64,000 nt of DNA. Source: Pectinophora gossypiella. Lineage: Eukaryota; Arthropoda; Insecta; Lepidoptera; Gelechiidae. Positions 1 through 10,440 of the stretch are shown one piece after another; position 1 is the first letter of the stretch, and each line of letters starts with the position of its first letter. A program made the translations under genes and the position numbers. Under the pieces are notes generated by a model. The model made no database searches. It was not told the DNA's origin and worked only from the letters and a program-made list of their open reading frames with translations. The DNA lies in contig NC_065420.1 of the NCBI RefSeq assembly GCF_024362695.1, positions 8,967,420 to 9,031,419 on the forward strand, given 5' to 3'.

Positions 1-3000
1 GAGCTTCAGAATGCGAAGTCCATTTTGTACGTTGTTGCAACGTATGTAAGTATTCATCACGCCACCTAGACCAAAAATGCTGAGTAAGTTTTTGAACTTG
101 GTGAAACCGTGACAACCGACAAATATTTACTTCCTCGAACGGACGTTCAGGCAGTGCTACCAGAGGTTGACCGATAATAAAATGTCCGGGTGTTAATACT
201 TCCAAATCCGAAGGATCCGCACTCAAAGGGCAAAGCGGGCGAGAATTCAAAACCGCTTCCACCTTGGTAAAAAATGTGGTTAACTCTTCAAAAGTGAGCC
301 GTCTCTCACCTAGAACTCTATTCATGTGCGTCTTTGCAGACTTAACTGCCGCTTCAAATAGTCCACCCATATTTGGACTACTTGGTGGGTTAAAAAGCCA
401 AGTAATATTACTTTTTACTAACTCACGTTCTAAATCCGCATGATGACCCTTTAAATATACATAAAGATCTTTTAGATATTTATTTGTCCCGACGTAGTTT
501 GTTCCACAATCGGATCGCATCAAAGACGGTATTCCTCTCCGCGATGTAAACCGAGTAAAAGCCGCAACAAATGCCTCAACCGACAACTCCGAGACCACTT
601 CTAAATGCACTGCCTTAGTGCTCAGGCAAACAAAAATACAGAGATAGCATTTTAATAACCGAGCATTTCGTAAAGAACTGCTTTTTATCATAAACGGTCC
701 GGCAAAATCAGTACCGACACCTTCAAATGCACGAGAACACCTAACACGATCAGGAGGCAAGTCCGCCATAAAAGGCTGGTCTAAACGAGGCTTAGCCTTA
801 AAGCATTGCACGCACCGAAACGTGACAGTCCGTGTCAACCGACGAACAGAAAGTATCCAGTAAGTCCGAGATAAAATGGCCGATAACGCGTTGGAACCGA
901 CGTGACAATAAGTTTTGTGGTAATATTCCACCAAAAGTAAAGTAAATCTATGTTTACTTGAAAGTAAAATAGGATGACGAGCTGAATAGGGTAAACCCGA
1001 ATGTCGAATACGCCCTCCAACACGAATCACTCCGTCACTATCCAAAAACAAGTTTAATTTCCTTAAAGAATCTCGTATAGGTTTCCCTAACCTTAATGCC
1101 GAGATATGTTCATTAAAATCTGAATCTTGGACCGACCGAATTAAATAATTTAACGCACTACGACGTTCCGAAACCGAAATATTTTTACCGAAATTACGAC
1201 GACACCTTTGCCGACAATTTTTAATAAACCGAAAAACATATGCCGTGACATTAACTAACTTGTCGAACGAGCTATACCGACCGAATAACAAATCTAAAGT
1301 TTCATTACCGACAACGATATTGGTAACGTGTTTCGCACGTAGTCCAGGTAAATCCATAGGAACTTCAGTCTTATCACTAGGCCAAAGCTCACGTGGTTGA
1401 CAAAGCCACTCCGAACCCCACCATAGAGGGTGCTCCACAAGTTGAGCCGCGGAGGCTCCCCTAGATCCAATATCTGCACAGTTCAACCCACTTGAAACAT
1501 GTCTCCACTGAATTGGTAAGTTGGCATTTTTAATCTGAGAAACTCTGTTGCCTTGAAAAACTTCTAATTTGTGTGGGGGTGTCTTTAACCACGCCAACAC
1601 GATGGTACTATCACACCAACCAATAACTTCCGAAAATTCAATAGAAAGCTCACTCAACGCAGAGAAAACGTGATGTAGGAGAGAAACAAGAAGTACTGCG
1701 CCACTGAGTTCTAACTGTGGTATAGTCATTTTGCTTTTTAGGGGGGCAACCCGAGACTTAGCTATCACTAACCGAACCGAAACTTCTCCGTGAATATTCT
1801 CCGACCGTAAGTAAACTGCAGCCGCGTATCCCAACGACGACCCATCGCAAAAACCATGCAAGGAATAACTGACGTCATTAGCAGACTTCAAGCACCGTGG
1901 AATTGAAATTCTCTGTAAATTCGGTAGATCCGAAACAAGATCATTCCACTTCTTAACCAAGTGTTCAGGGGCTGGAGCGTCCCACTCCACACTCTTAGCT
2001 CCGTCACTGAGCAGCTCTTGTAATAACAGTTTGGCTCGAAAAACCACCGGACATATCCAACCCAACGGATCAAAAAGTCTAGCCAAGGAAGAAAGTATGC
2101 TGCGCCGAGTAACTGGCGACTGTTCCGAAGGTAAATTATTTACCCTGTACGTAAACGCATCCGATGAAGGGTTCCACTGAATTCCTAAGACCTTAATAAA
2201 ACCGCAAGTGTCTTTATCCTCAAAACAACGAGGTGTCTCGCAGAAATCCTCAGGAAAATCAGCGAGGAGCCGAGGTTCATTCGACGACCACTTTCGCAGC
2301 TCATAACCTGCCGTCTTCATCAGCTGTATCAACTCGTCTCTAATTTCCTGTGCTTCCTCAACCGTGTCTGCGCCTCCATTAAGATCATCAACATAAGAAT
2401 TATTTATCAGTAACTTCGCAGCCCTGGGAAAACGTTCCTGCTCATCAGCAGCCAACTGGTGCAAGCAACGTATCGCTACAAAGGGACTCGACTTAAGACC
2501 GTAAGTATTTGTAGTAAGTTCAAAAATCTGAATGGGATCAGCTGGACTTTCCCGCCATAAAATCAATTGATACCTACGATCCTGGGGATGGATCCAGGTC
2601 ATCCGAAACATCATCTTTACATCAGTGGTAAACACCACCCGAGGTAAACGGAAATTTAAAATAATTTTAGTTATATCATTTTGTAACCTTTCTCCCGAAT
2701 ACAAACAATCATTAAGACTAACCCCAGTAGTTGTCTTAACACTACCGTCGAAAACAACCCGAATCTTATCCGTGTCACCAGACGTTTTAAAAACACCATG
2801 GTGCGCTAAAAAGTAATGTTCCTGTTCCGAATTAATATCAAACTCCGAAAGTTGCATATGTTTTAAATGAATATATTCCCGAATAAATTGAACATATTTT
2901 TCTTTGAACTTAGGCTGAACCCGCATTCGCCTTTCCAAAGCCATAAACCGCCGAATAGCAACCTGCGCGGAATCACCCAACTCCGCGTGATTAGGTATCA

Positions 3001-3733
3001 ATGGCAACCGAACCATATATTTACCATCCGAACACCGAATAACCGAACCCGAAAATAACCGCTCACAATCAACATCGCAAGGATCCCTAATTTTAACCCT
3101 GGGCGGCTCCTCCGACTTCCAGAACCGCTCAACCGCGTCCACCAATGAGACACCCGAAAAAACATCAATATTCCGATTCCGACAAACAACATTATTATTA
3201 TTATAATTGCCCCGTAATGGCCCGAAAATAGCAAAATCAAATATTGTATCAATGGCATAAGGTCCACCCGGCCGTAAAGTGACCTTATTCCCTTCTACAA
3301 TTTCACCGAGAATATCACAACCGAAAATAATATCGACCTTCGATAAATGTCCGAAACCATCATCCGAAATACGTAAATTATCCGAAATACCGAGCCGACT
3401 AGCCACATAAGTGGTAGGAGTTTTCAAAACAACCGCATTAACCGATAAAAAAATATTATTTCTTTCCGACCGAAAATTAATAGTAACAATATAATTACTA
3501 TTCGAAGCGTGAGTGCCACCTACACCCAACAAAGGAGTCACAGAGTAATGTTTTTTCAAACCGAGTGAATTAACAAAATCGCTACGAACAACCGAAACCT
3601 GTGAACCGAAATCTAATAATGCCCTTGCCTTAACAAGCTCCCCATTACCCGATAAAACATTAACAATAACTGTAGGTAAAATAACATTATCTTGTAAAGT
3701 AGGCATAGAAGAAACATTACTCTGCGCTAATTG
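1..3733 (-). CDS. pol: BEL/Pao retrotransposon pol (protease, reverse transcriptase, RNase H, integrase), 3' end outside the window
   Basis: This frame follows the gag stop directly and stays open for about 1,244 codons to the window edge; I checked every codon for stops. It has no start codon of its own near gag, so it is probably made as a Gag-Pol fusion. Domains in order: an aspartic protease with D at 3611-3613 in the motif LLDFGSQ, where DSG or DTG is usual; reverse transcriptase with motif A aspartate at 2621-2623 and YVDD at 2384-2395; RNase H with conserved acidic motifs (FCDGSS, QLELSG, WCDST, CADIGS); an integrase zinc finger (H-x4-H, CVQC); and the integrase catalytic D, D, E at 707-709, 509-511 and 353-355. 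The left end reaches the C-terminal region typical of BEL/Pao integrases. Family knowledge: these proteins copy the element RNA and insert the cDNA. The lack of frameshifts and nonsense codons suggests a young copy. The 3' LTR is outside the window. Confidence 0.93.
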
Positions 3734-5110
3734 CTATTCCGATTGAACAGAATAACCCGACGGCAGCGCGTGACCGACAACTGCCGCGCTATCCGCGTCC
3801 GAACAACAAGCGAAACCGCCCGGCCTCACGTCGTGCGCCTGACCGGGGTGGCCAGACATCACAGTATGCACCATACGCTCGTTACGGGTGCTCTGATTAA
3901 AGTTTTTATTATATGAATTATTATTTTGAACGTGTGCACCTTTTGCCGTCCGAGCACTAGGCTGCATATCTAACGTACATATTAATGTATGGTGACCGAG
4001 GTTACCACACCGCCCGCAAGGAACATGACGGTTACAAGAAGACGCCGAGTGTTGGCCGAAGCATTTGAAGCAAAGCCCATTATTGCGTATCCACATTCTA
4101 CGCTCACCAGAAGAGCCGTTTTTAAATTTATAACAAATGTCAATATCATGACCCGCGATTGAGCAAAACGCGCACCTATGTTTAGCGTCCGTGCTGTACG
4201 GAGCTACCGAAACCGAATTAATATTTTTTGTTTTGGGAACCTCAGAATTATTGCAACCTGAAGTCGTTGTTTCAAGCAAACTACACTCATTTTGTAAAAA
4301 TGTCGTTAAATTTTCAAATGTTGGTAAATCACACCTTAATCCGCCGTACTTTTGTTCGAACCGAGTCCTAATGTCAATAGGCAATTTAGACAAACTGATA
4401 TGCACAAGCATATAACACCAGCTGTCCACAGGTAGACCTAATCCTTTCAAAGCCCGAGTTGACTCCAGTAACGGGTTCAAAATACTCGTACGCAACGTAT
4501 TAACCTTTTTCAATACCGGAATATTCAAAATACGCGATATATGCGTGTCCGCGAGCAAGCGTTTGTTGTCATACCGTGCTTTCAGAAGCTCCAAAGCCGT
4601 ATCAAGAGATGAATCCACCATTGGCAAGTGTTGTAACATTGACCTTGGTTCCTTTTGCAAATGAGAGAACAGGTAATGAAACTTCTCGGTTTTTGAAATG
4701 TCTGTACGAGACGACACTAGCGAATTATACAAACTTATAAAACTGCACCATGTAAATAAGTCACCATCAAACGTTTGCAAATTAATTTGCGGTAGGCGAG
4801 CAAACGGCGCACTAGTGGTAGGTATGTAAGTACCCTGTGAGTGTGGATGCTCCGTAGCCTTGGCTTCCAACTTGTCATATTGTAAAGTCGCGCATTTATA
4901 TTGTTCGTCGTACTTTGCAACTACTTCCGAATCGGTTACAACCTCCAATAAACATTCATAGGCCTCCGTTAAGTTATCAAAATGAGAAGTTAACTTACGT
5001 AACCGCGCTAATTTTACACTTGAGCTAAACTCCGATGAATCAATCATATCAATTGTATTTAAAAACCAATCGCATTCTATTTTGAATTTTACTTCAAACT
5101 TTTTCGCCAT
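3734..5110 (-). CDS. gag: BEL/Pao retrotransposon gag, 458 codons, ending in UAG CAA UUA
   Basis: This is an intact open frame. The first half resembles the DUF1759-type Pao gag domain (for example PQINLQTFDGD around residue 110). Near residues 310-375 there are three CCHC-type zinc knuckles: CAFCSIAGHDIDIC, then CFKCFGQHSASSC with a shortened spacing, then CGRCGNLGHHTLIC. These normally bind the packaged RNA. The protein would form the virus-like particle. The frame ends with TAG at 3734-3736, followed in frame by CAA TTA and then the whole of pol. That is the classic type I readthrough context. The start ATG at 5108-5110 is the first in this frame after the leader. Confidence 0.93.
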   Translation of the reverse strand: MAKKFEVKFKIECDWFLNTIDMIDSSEFSSSVKLARLRKLTSHFDNLTEAYECLLEVVTDSEVVAKYDEQYKCATLQYDKLEAKATEHPHSQGTYIPTTSAPFARLPQINLQTFDGDLFTWCSFISLYNSLVSSRTDISKTEKFHYLFSHLQKEPRSMLQHLPMVDSSLDTALELLKARYDNKRLLADTHISRILNIPVLKKVNTLRTSILNPLLESTRALKGLGLPVDSWCYMLVHISLSKLPIDIRTRFEQKYGGLRCDLPTFENLTTFLQNECSLLETTTSGCNNSEVPKTKNINSVSVAPYSTDAKHRCAFCSIAGHDIDICYKFKNGSSGERRMWIRNNGLCFKCFGQHSASSCNRHVPCGRCGNLGHHTLICTLDMQPSARTAKGAHVQNNNSYNKNFNQSTRNERMVHTVMSGHPGQAHDVRPGGFACCSDADSAAVVGHALPSGYSVQSE

Positions 5111-5147
5111 GTTGAATTACCTATTTTATTCAACAACGAAATACACA

Positions 5148-5572
5148 ACCGAAAAAAACCGAAATACGCCGAAAATACAAATCTGTACCTATAAGTACAA
5201 CCGAAATAAGATAAAATAAATCCGAAATATTGTTATTTTAATCGAAATAACACCGAGAAAACTGTTTAGAACCGAACCGAGCAGAGGTCATTGACCGAAA
5301 CCGAAAAAACCGAAATACACCGAAAATACAAATCTGCACCTATAAGTACAACCGAAATAAGATAAAATAAACCCAAAATATTGTTATTTTAACCGAAATA
5401 ACACCGAGAAAACTGTTTAGAACCGAACCGAGCAGAGGTCAGTGACCGAAACCGAAAAAACCGAAATACGCCGAAAATACGTATATGTACCTATAAGTAC
5501 AACCAAAATAAGCTAAAATAAACCCGAAATATTACTATTTTAACCGAAAAAACACTAAGAAAACTGTTTTTA
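5148..5572 (-). repeat. 151-bp tandem repeat, about 2.8 copies, in the retrotransposon leader
   Basis: The phrase CCGAAATACRCCGAAAATAC recurs at 5159, 5310 and 5461, exactly 151 bp apart each time, with the intervening sequence also conserved. The third copy is more diverged and fades at about 5572. The array lies upstream of gag in the sense orientation, between the putative 5' LTR and the start codon. Every unit is dense in CCGA. A role in packaging, translation or transcription is possible but not shown. Confidence 0.85.
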
Positions 5573-5627
5573 ATAGGTAAATACCGATAAATAAAACCGA
5601 CCGACCGAATGTCACGTGACCTACCAT

Positions 5628-5645
5628 CCGAGCGACAAAGGACCA
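5628..5645 (-). promoter_or_regulatory. Candidate primer-binding site of the BEL/Pao element
   Basis: On the minus strand the sequence reads TGGTCCTTTGTCGCTCGG. It begins with TGG, as a primer-binding site complementary to a tRNA CCA end should, and lies just inside the putative 5' LTR. The matching tRNA was not identified, so this is a tentative assignment. Confidence 0.3.
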
Positions 5646-5650
5646 AAATA

Positions 5651-5882
5651 TGTTCGTTAATTCCTTCGATAACCAGAGCTAGAGACTAAATCCATGGCTG
5701 GTAAGGTGGTCAGTGCAACACAAATCTATACATAATCACAGCATGAAATAAGAAGGCCACCAACCTGACTGCTGCTGCGCCGGGCTCCAAACCACGGGGC
5801 CGAGATACCTATACCGCCGACAGTTCCTTGTTGTATTCACCAACTTAACACTCAGCTGAGTTGAATTAGGTATTGTCCAACA
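5651..5882 (-). repeat. Putative 5' LTR of the BEL/Pao element
   Basis: In the sense orientation this stretch starts TGTTGGACAAT and ends CGAACA, so it has the TG...CA ends expected of an LTR. It sits between the neighbouring LINE remnant and the candidate primer-binding site. It is less CCGA-biased than the rest of the element. The partner LTR is outside the window, so the borders are not confirmed. An alternative is that the LTR also includes part of the tandem-repeat leader. Confidence 0.4.
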
Positions 5883-5943
5883 TTAATAACACAATTTCCG
5901 ATAGATTAAACAGTTTCTTCACAATAAATTCACAGCAAACAAA

Positions 5944-7362
5944 TTATCCGTGGTGAACCCCGTGGTCGGCGCGAACAGAGTGACGCCATATTGGTTTCGA
6001 CCAATAGCGTGGAATGCCGCGGCTCGCGTAAGTCGAGGCGGCAGATTCAAATTTCAGCCATGAGTATAGTTTGCGTGCACAGATGGCATTATCAGTTATT
6101 CCATAGTGACGAAGTTTCGCGATCAAGATATCATGACAAACGCAATCGAAGGCTTTGGAAAGGTCGCAAAAGACACCAATAGCATCTTTGGACTCCTCCC
6201 AAGCCTGAAAAACATGATTTATTAACTCAACACCAGCATCGGTTGTTGAGCGACCCTTTGTGAAACCAAATTGTTTATTAGACATTAAATTGTTTAAATT
6301 GAAATGTTGAAGTAATTGCAGTAATAAAATTTTTTCAAATATTTTACTAAGCGTGGGTAGTATAGATATTGGTCTAAAATTAGTAGGGTCAGAAGTACTA
6401 CCAGCTTTAAACAATGGAATGACTTTACTGTGCTTCATTAAATCTGGAAACACACCATTGTCTACACATTTATTAAATATACATGATAGATAGGGAGCTA
6501 TGCAATCAATCACGGAGTTAATGACTTTAACAGAGAGACCATGAAGATCTGCAGTCTTTTTGATTTCTAAAGATTTAAAAGCTCTTAAGACGTCCCTAGG
6601 ACTCACGTGTGTAAATGTTAGTTTATCTACTTTGGACGTATCTATGTGCTCCCTTACAAGTGATTGAGCGAGTGCAGGAGATGACTTCAAGTCCTTGGTA
6701 GTCGAAAATGGAATGTCAGTAAAGAATTTTTCAAAAGCTTCAGCAACTTGCTTATCATTTGTGAGTAGTTTACCGTCAATTTGTAATTGATACTCGAGAT
6801 CGCGTGCTTTGACTTTCCCAGTTTCGCTATTAATAACTTTCCAAGTCATTTTAATAATATCTGAGCTACCTTTAATTTTACTGCTAACAAACATTGCCTT
6901 CGCGGTAACGCAAACACGTTTGAAAACTTTTGAATACTGTTTTACATAGTCGTGAAAAGCTACGCTATGATTGTATGTTCTTTACAGGCTGAGTTCAATA
7001 CAGGCTAGCTCAACAGTTCGCTCAACTGAGAGACTTACAATATCCGTTCGTTCCTTATATTTTAAACAATTACGTACTAATATTAATGAACCGCCACGGA
7101 TAGCCGTCTCCCTGCTGTACGAGCTGGCAACCTGGTGATTATTGAAGCAAACGAACTCATGTTTTTTTAGCCAATGTTCAGTTACGCACATAATATCAAC
7201 ACAATTACTGTTTAAAAAAAGTTCAATTTCAAGTTCCTTGCCCAATATTCCTTGTATGTTTTGGTGTACCAGGTTGATTACATTTGTATTTTTCTTATTG
7301 CATTTTATATTTAATATGTCCTCATTTAACTTACTACAGCCAAAGTTCTTCTCTGTTGTCAT
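5944..7362 (-). pseudogene. LINE ORF2 remnant (endonuclease N-terminus plus partial reverse transcriptase), CR1/Jockey-like
   Basis: The first part, from the ATG at 7362, is the start of an APE-type endonuclease (HQNIQGILGK, then the catalytic-glutamate motif CVTEHWL). It is interrupted by an in-frame TAA at 6982-6984, exactly where the second half of the endonuclease is missing. The same frame then resumes in the linker and enters the reverse transcriptase with NFRPISILPTLSKIFEKI, QFGFTKGRSTTDA and the motif A aspartate in FCDLSKAFD. At about 6090 the similarity stops; the YADD box and everything downstream are absent. The last ~40 residues down to 5944 are unrelated sequence that happens to be open. 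So ORF2 has an internal deletion, one nonsense codon and a lost 3' half, and cannot make a working enzyme. Loss of the 3' rather than the 5' end points to later deletion or recombination, not to ordinary 5' truncation during insertion. Confidence 0.85.
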
Positions 7363-7367
7363 TAAAT

Positions 7368-8915
7368 TTAATTTAAATTACAAATGTCAGAAATAAAAAT
7401 AGGCTGCTCAATAGGAGCAGACGCGTTAAAAGCCAACGAATTGGCTGATTCTATTGTAAAAAAAAAGGATAGCGACTTCGCTATTTGTCTTTTGTAAAAG
7501 TTAGATAGATAGTAATATCTACCTTTGGTCAAATAAAAATTCCTAACATAGGAATTCGTATCAATGAACTGAAATTTATTATAATAATCGCATACTAAAG
7601 TATGCAATGTCAGGTTTAGATCATGCCTAAACTTATTTTCGGAATTAAGCTGACTTTGGCTGAAAGGCAATGCAAACAAAATCACTTGTTCTACATTCGG
7701 TAGGCTGTTAAGTAAGGAAATATAATGGGAAAGTAGTTCTTTGTTCGCGTTACCTCTCCTACCGGCCAAGATTATGATTGTACTATTTTTCGAGAAATTA
7801 TAAGAAATTATTCTTTTTAAAATGTCTAAATAGGAGGCACCCGGCATACAATTATTAATTACTGCCCGCCTCAAGAAATGGCTAAGTTGTAAACCCATTG
7901 TTTTGCCAATTTCGTCACTAAACATAATAATATTTTGCGCTTTGTTTACCGGCGCGGGCGCCGCCTGCCCGGTCGCCGACGAGAAGGACGTATTATTGTC
8001 ATTAACAATTGGTGTGAGGAGCAAGTCCTGCGCCGCCGGTACCAGCTGATGGGCCGGCGCGGGCGCGGACAGCGGGGAGGACTCGGAAACACGAGCAGGC
8101 CGCTCAGTCTGCGAGGATGAATGATTGCAACTATACTGACGATTAATTAGTGAATCGAAGCGTTCCGCGTTGTGAAAACTCAAATTCACTAACTTATCAG
8201 CGGCCAGCTCGTGCTTTCGAATAGTTTTCTGAGCTACTTCGTAGTCCAGTGTCATATTTTCTAAGGATTTTGTCAGTTTTTTTATCTGTGCCTGGAGCTG
8301 ATCAATTTCACACTCATATTTTTTTGTTTGGTTTTCTAACGTTACGGTACAAGTATTAATTTCGTTCAATAGATGTTGCCCCGTATTAAACAAGTGGTGG
8401 TGTGAAGTTGATGCTTGTGGTGAGTCACAAGTGAGGTTACTCTTTGAACACAACACCTCGTGAGATGGGGTGGCGGCAGGGACCAAGTCAGGTGAGTCTG
8501 TGATCAGCTCGTCAAACAGCGATTGTGTCCGAGACGTTTTAGAAGTACTGTCCGCGAGTTCAAAGTCCGATATTTGTTTATGCGCGTCGCGCAGCTCGCG
8601 TTCCAGAACAACGGTGCGCTTGAGGGCGGTCTCAAACTCATCGCAGCTCCGGTCAAACACATGCACCGTTCTTTGTAGCTGGTCATTTTGGTCTTCCACA
8701 TCATTTAAACGCTGATGTAAAGCCGCCATCTCACTCTTTAATTGTTTATTTTGTTCTAGTATGACTAATACCTCCTTCTCGCTATCCTCTCTCTCTGATA
8801 GTAGCTGCTCACATAACGCTTTAGAATTCTTAAGTTCTAGTAAAGTCAGCTTTAATTGATCTTCTAGCTTACGAGCTGCCACACTGCGAGTAGTCATAGA
8901 AGACATAGTACTCAT
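7368..8915 (-). CDS. LINE ORF1 protein, 515 codons, coiled coil plus SGNH-like C-terminal domain
   Basis: This is an intact frame lying 5 nt upstream of the ORF2 start (TAA ATTTA ATG). Residues about 10-130 and 185-240 are rich in heptad-like leucine, glutamate, lysine and glutamine and should form coiled coils; ORF1 proteins of LINEs trimerise this way and bind the element RNA. The middle is Ser/Pro/Ala-rich. The C-terminal ~190 residues (from NIIMFSDEIG through TIIILAGRRGN to YYYLSNFYKRQIAK) have the strand-helix layout of the SGNH/GDSL esterase fold found in some CR1-group ORF1 proteins, but the usual GDS nucleophile box is not preserved, so catalysis is doubtful. The start is the first of several clustered ATGs (8915, 8906, 8897 region). 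It is the only undamaged part of this LINE. Confidence 0.8.
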   Translation of the reverse strand: MSTMSSMTTRSVAARKLEDQLKLTLLELKNSKALCEQLLSEREDSEKEVLVILEQNKQLKSEMAALHQRLNDVEDQNDQLQRTVHVFDRSCDEFETALKRTVVLERELRDAHKQISDFELADSTSKTSRTQSLFDELITDSPDLVPAATPSHEVLCSKSNLTCDSPQASTSHHHLFNTGQHLLNEINTCTVTLENQTKKYECEIDQLQAQIKKLTKSLENMTLDYEVAQKTIRKHELAADKLVNLSFHNAERFDSLINRQYSCNHSSSQTERPARVSESSPLSAPAPAHQLVPAAQDLLLTPIVNDNNTSFSSATGQAAPAPVNKAQNIIMFSDEIGKTMGLQLSHFLRRAVINNCMPGASYLDILKRIISYNFSKNSTIIILAGRRGNANKELLSHYISLLNSLPNVEQVILFALPFSQSQLNSENKFRHDLNLTLHTLVCDYYNKFQFIDTNSYVRNFYLTKGRYYYLSNFYKRQIAKSLSFFFTIESANSLAFNASAPIEQPIFISDICNLN

Positions 8916-9100
8916 AGTGTTTTAGAGGCAACAAAAAGAAAAGAAAACGTGTCAGTGAGAAGCCACCAAAGAAAGAGTGGTAGTTACTTACAATTTTGAT
9001 AATCGTTATTCTTTAATAAGTATTTAAAATGCACTATAGATTCCGAAAAGATTACGCACTTTTGAGTTTGTAACGGTTTAACTGACACAAAGACACTTAT
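8916..9100 (-). other. Probable 5' untranslated region of the LINE
   Basis: Sequence upstream of ORF1 in the LINE's own orientation, with no open frame of note. The true 5' end of the element and any target-site duplication cannot be placed from one copy. Confidence 0.35.
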
Positions 9101-9650
9101 CACAATTTAAACGCCTTATAGCACCTATTACCACACAAATTTATACAATATTGTTAAAATATGATAAGAATATTATGACGAAATTGGTTTTTTATGAATT
9201 TATATACGATAAATTAATTTAAATAATTAAAAACTACGAGAGCTAATTTGTTTACAACTTAACCGTAGGGTTGCCAGAGCAAAAAAAAACATTAAACGCT
9301 CAAAGCTTATAAGTACATATTTTCTGTATCTACACTACATAATGGTACATTTATTTTAAGCATATTATCCGTACTATTTTTCTGCCTATTTTTATACCTA
9401 CTATATAAGCCAGTTGGCCACCAGTACTGTATGCCATAAATGACATATGCAGAAATTAACATTACCTACGTATTTACTACTACTCGTATTATTCTAATTG
9501 TCCTTTATATGTTGTGTTTATGTTCAATAAAGTGTTTTGTGTTGCATTATTTCTTTAGTGTATATTTCTAAGACACTAAAACAAAATTATCTTTACTTAC
9601 TTTAAAGCTCTGACCATTCTAATAGCTGTAATAAAATGTCGACTTTACCA
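9101..9650. other. AT-rich noncoding DNA
   Basis: No open frame, splice-like conserved exon or recognisable repeat was seen here apart from poly(A)-signal-like AATAAA phrases near 9525. Confidence 0.6.
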
Positions 9651-9654
9651 AGAA

Positions 9655-9712
9655 CTATTATTATTTGTGTGCAATAAAGTGTTTTATTATTATTATTATT
9701 ATTATTTATTCC
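9655..9712 (+). repeat. Retroelement 3' end with (ATT)n microsatellite tail
   Basis: GTGCAATAAAGTG (a poly(A)-signal-like phrase) is followed by seven ATT units. This combination commonly marks the 3' terminus of lepidopteran non-LTR elements. Nothing coding is recognisable upstream, so it is either a very short insertion or a simple-sequence expansion. Confidence 0.4.
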
Positions 9713-9745
9713 AATTATTATAGTTATTTATAATCACATCACTAA

Positions 9746-9784
9746 TTTAAGAGCCACGATCGGTGTAGCATTGTCCATGCTACA
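9746..9784 (-). repeat. Short fragment of an RTE-like LINE 3' end
   Basis: The phrase TTTAAGAGCCACG, then GGTGTAGCATT and TCCATGCTA, repeats the last codons and stop of the LINE fragment at 10841-10995, with small gaps. It is a decayed second copy about 40 bp long. Confidence 0.5.
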
Positions 9785-10367
9785 TTAACTTTTTTTTTAG
9801 TTATTTATAATAAGCTGCTGTGAAGTTTTAAGCTGCCAACGTGCTACATAAAGCACGCAATCACCATTTATGATACGGCCATAGAAGCTTGTTAGTCGCC
9901 TCTGAATAAATTGCCTCTAGATTCCACGAACGGTGCCGTATAGAAAAATATTGCTTAGTCCTTATTAAGTAGTTTATTTTACACAATTTACTTTTAATTC
10001 TATACAATTTGAAGATACAAATGCCAGTTGTAAGTTTATTCACATACAATACATATATATAATGTGTGTGCATATTTTTTTAAACATTTACAGTATTACT
10101 TTGATTATAAATTAAAACAAACTACTTTATATATTATATAGTTTATATTAATAGTATTAAACAGCAATTTCATTTTATTAATCCAGACTTTTTTAATTAT
10201 TTAATGACAGATTATAAAAATAATTCATAAAGCTTTAAAAGACTAATATATTATTACGTACATACACATACGTACATAAAACCACGCCTAGCGGTTGTTA
10301 AAGCGAGAGTACTAGCGATTGTTAAATAAATAAATATTACACAGTCAATACGGCTCACTACCTATTA

Positions 10368-10440
10368 CGTTAGTCTAACAGAGAGCTCAGGAAGCATGAG
10401 TAGGTACTCAATTTATCTTGTGATGTGTGCACCTCTGACT
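10368..10440 (+). repeat. Dispersed repeat family, copy 1
   Basis: About 70 bp (TTAGTCTAACAGAGAGCTC through GTGCACCTCTGACT) match 19303-19376 with scattered differences. It lacks an open frame and looks like a fragment of a larger noncoding element. Confidence 0.55.
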
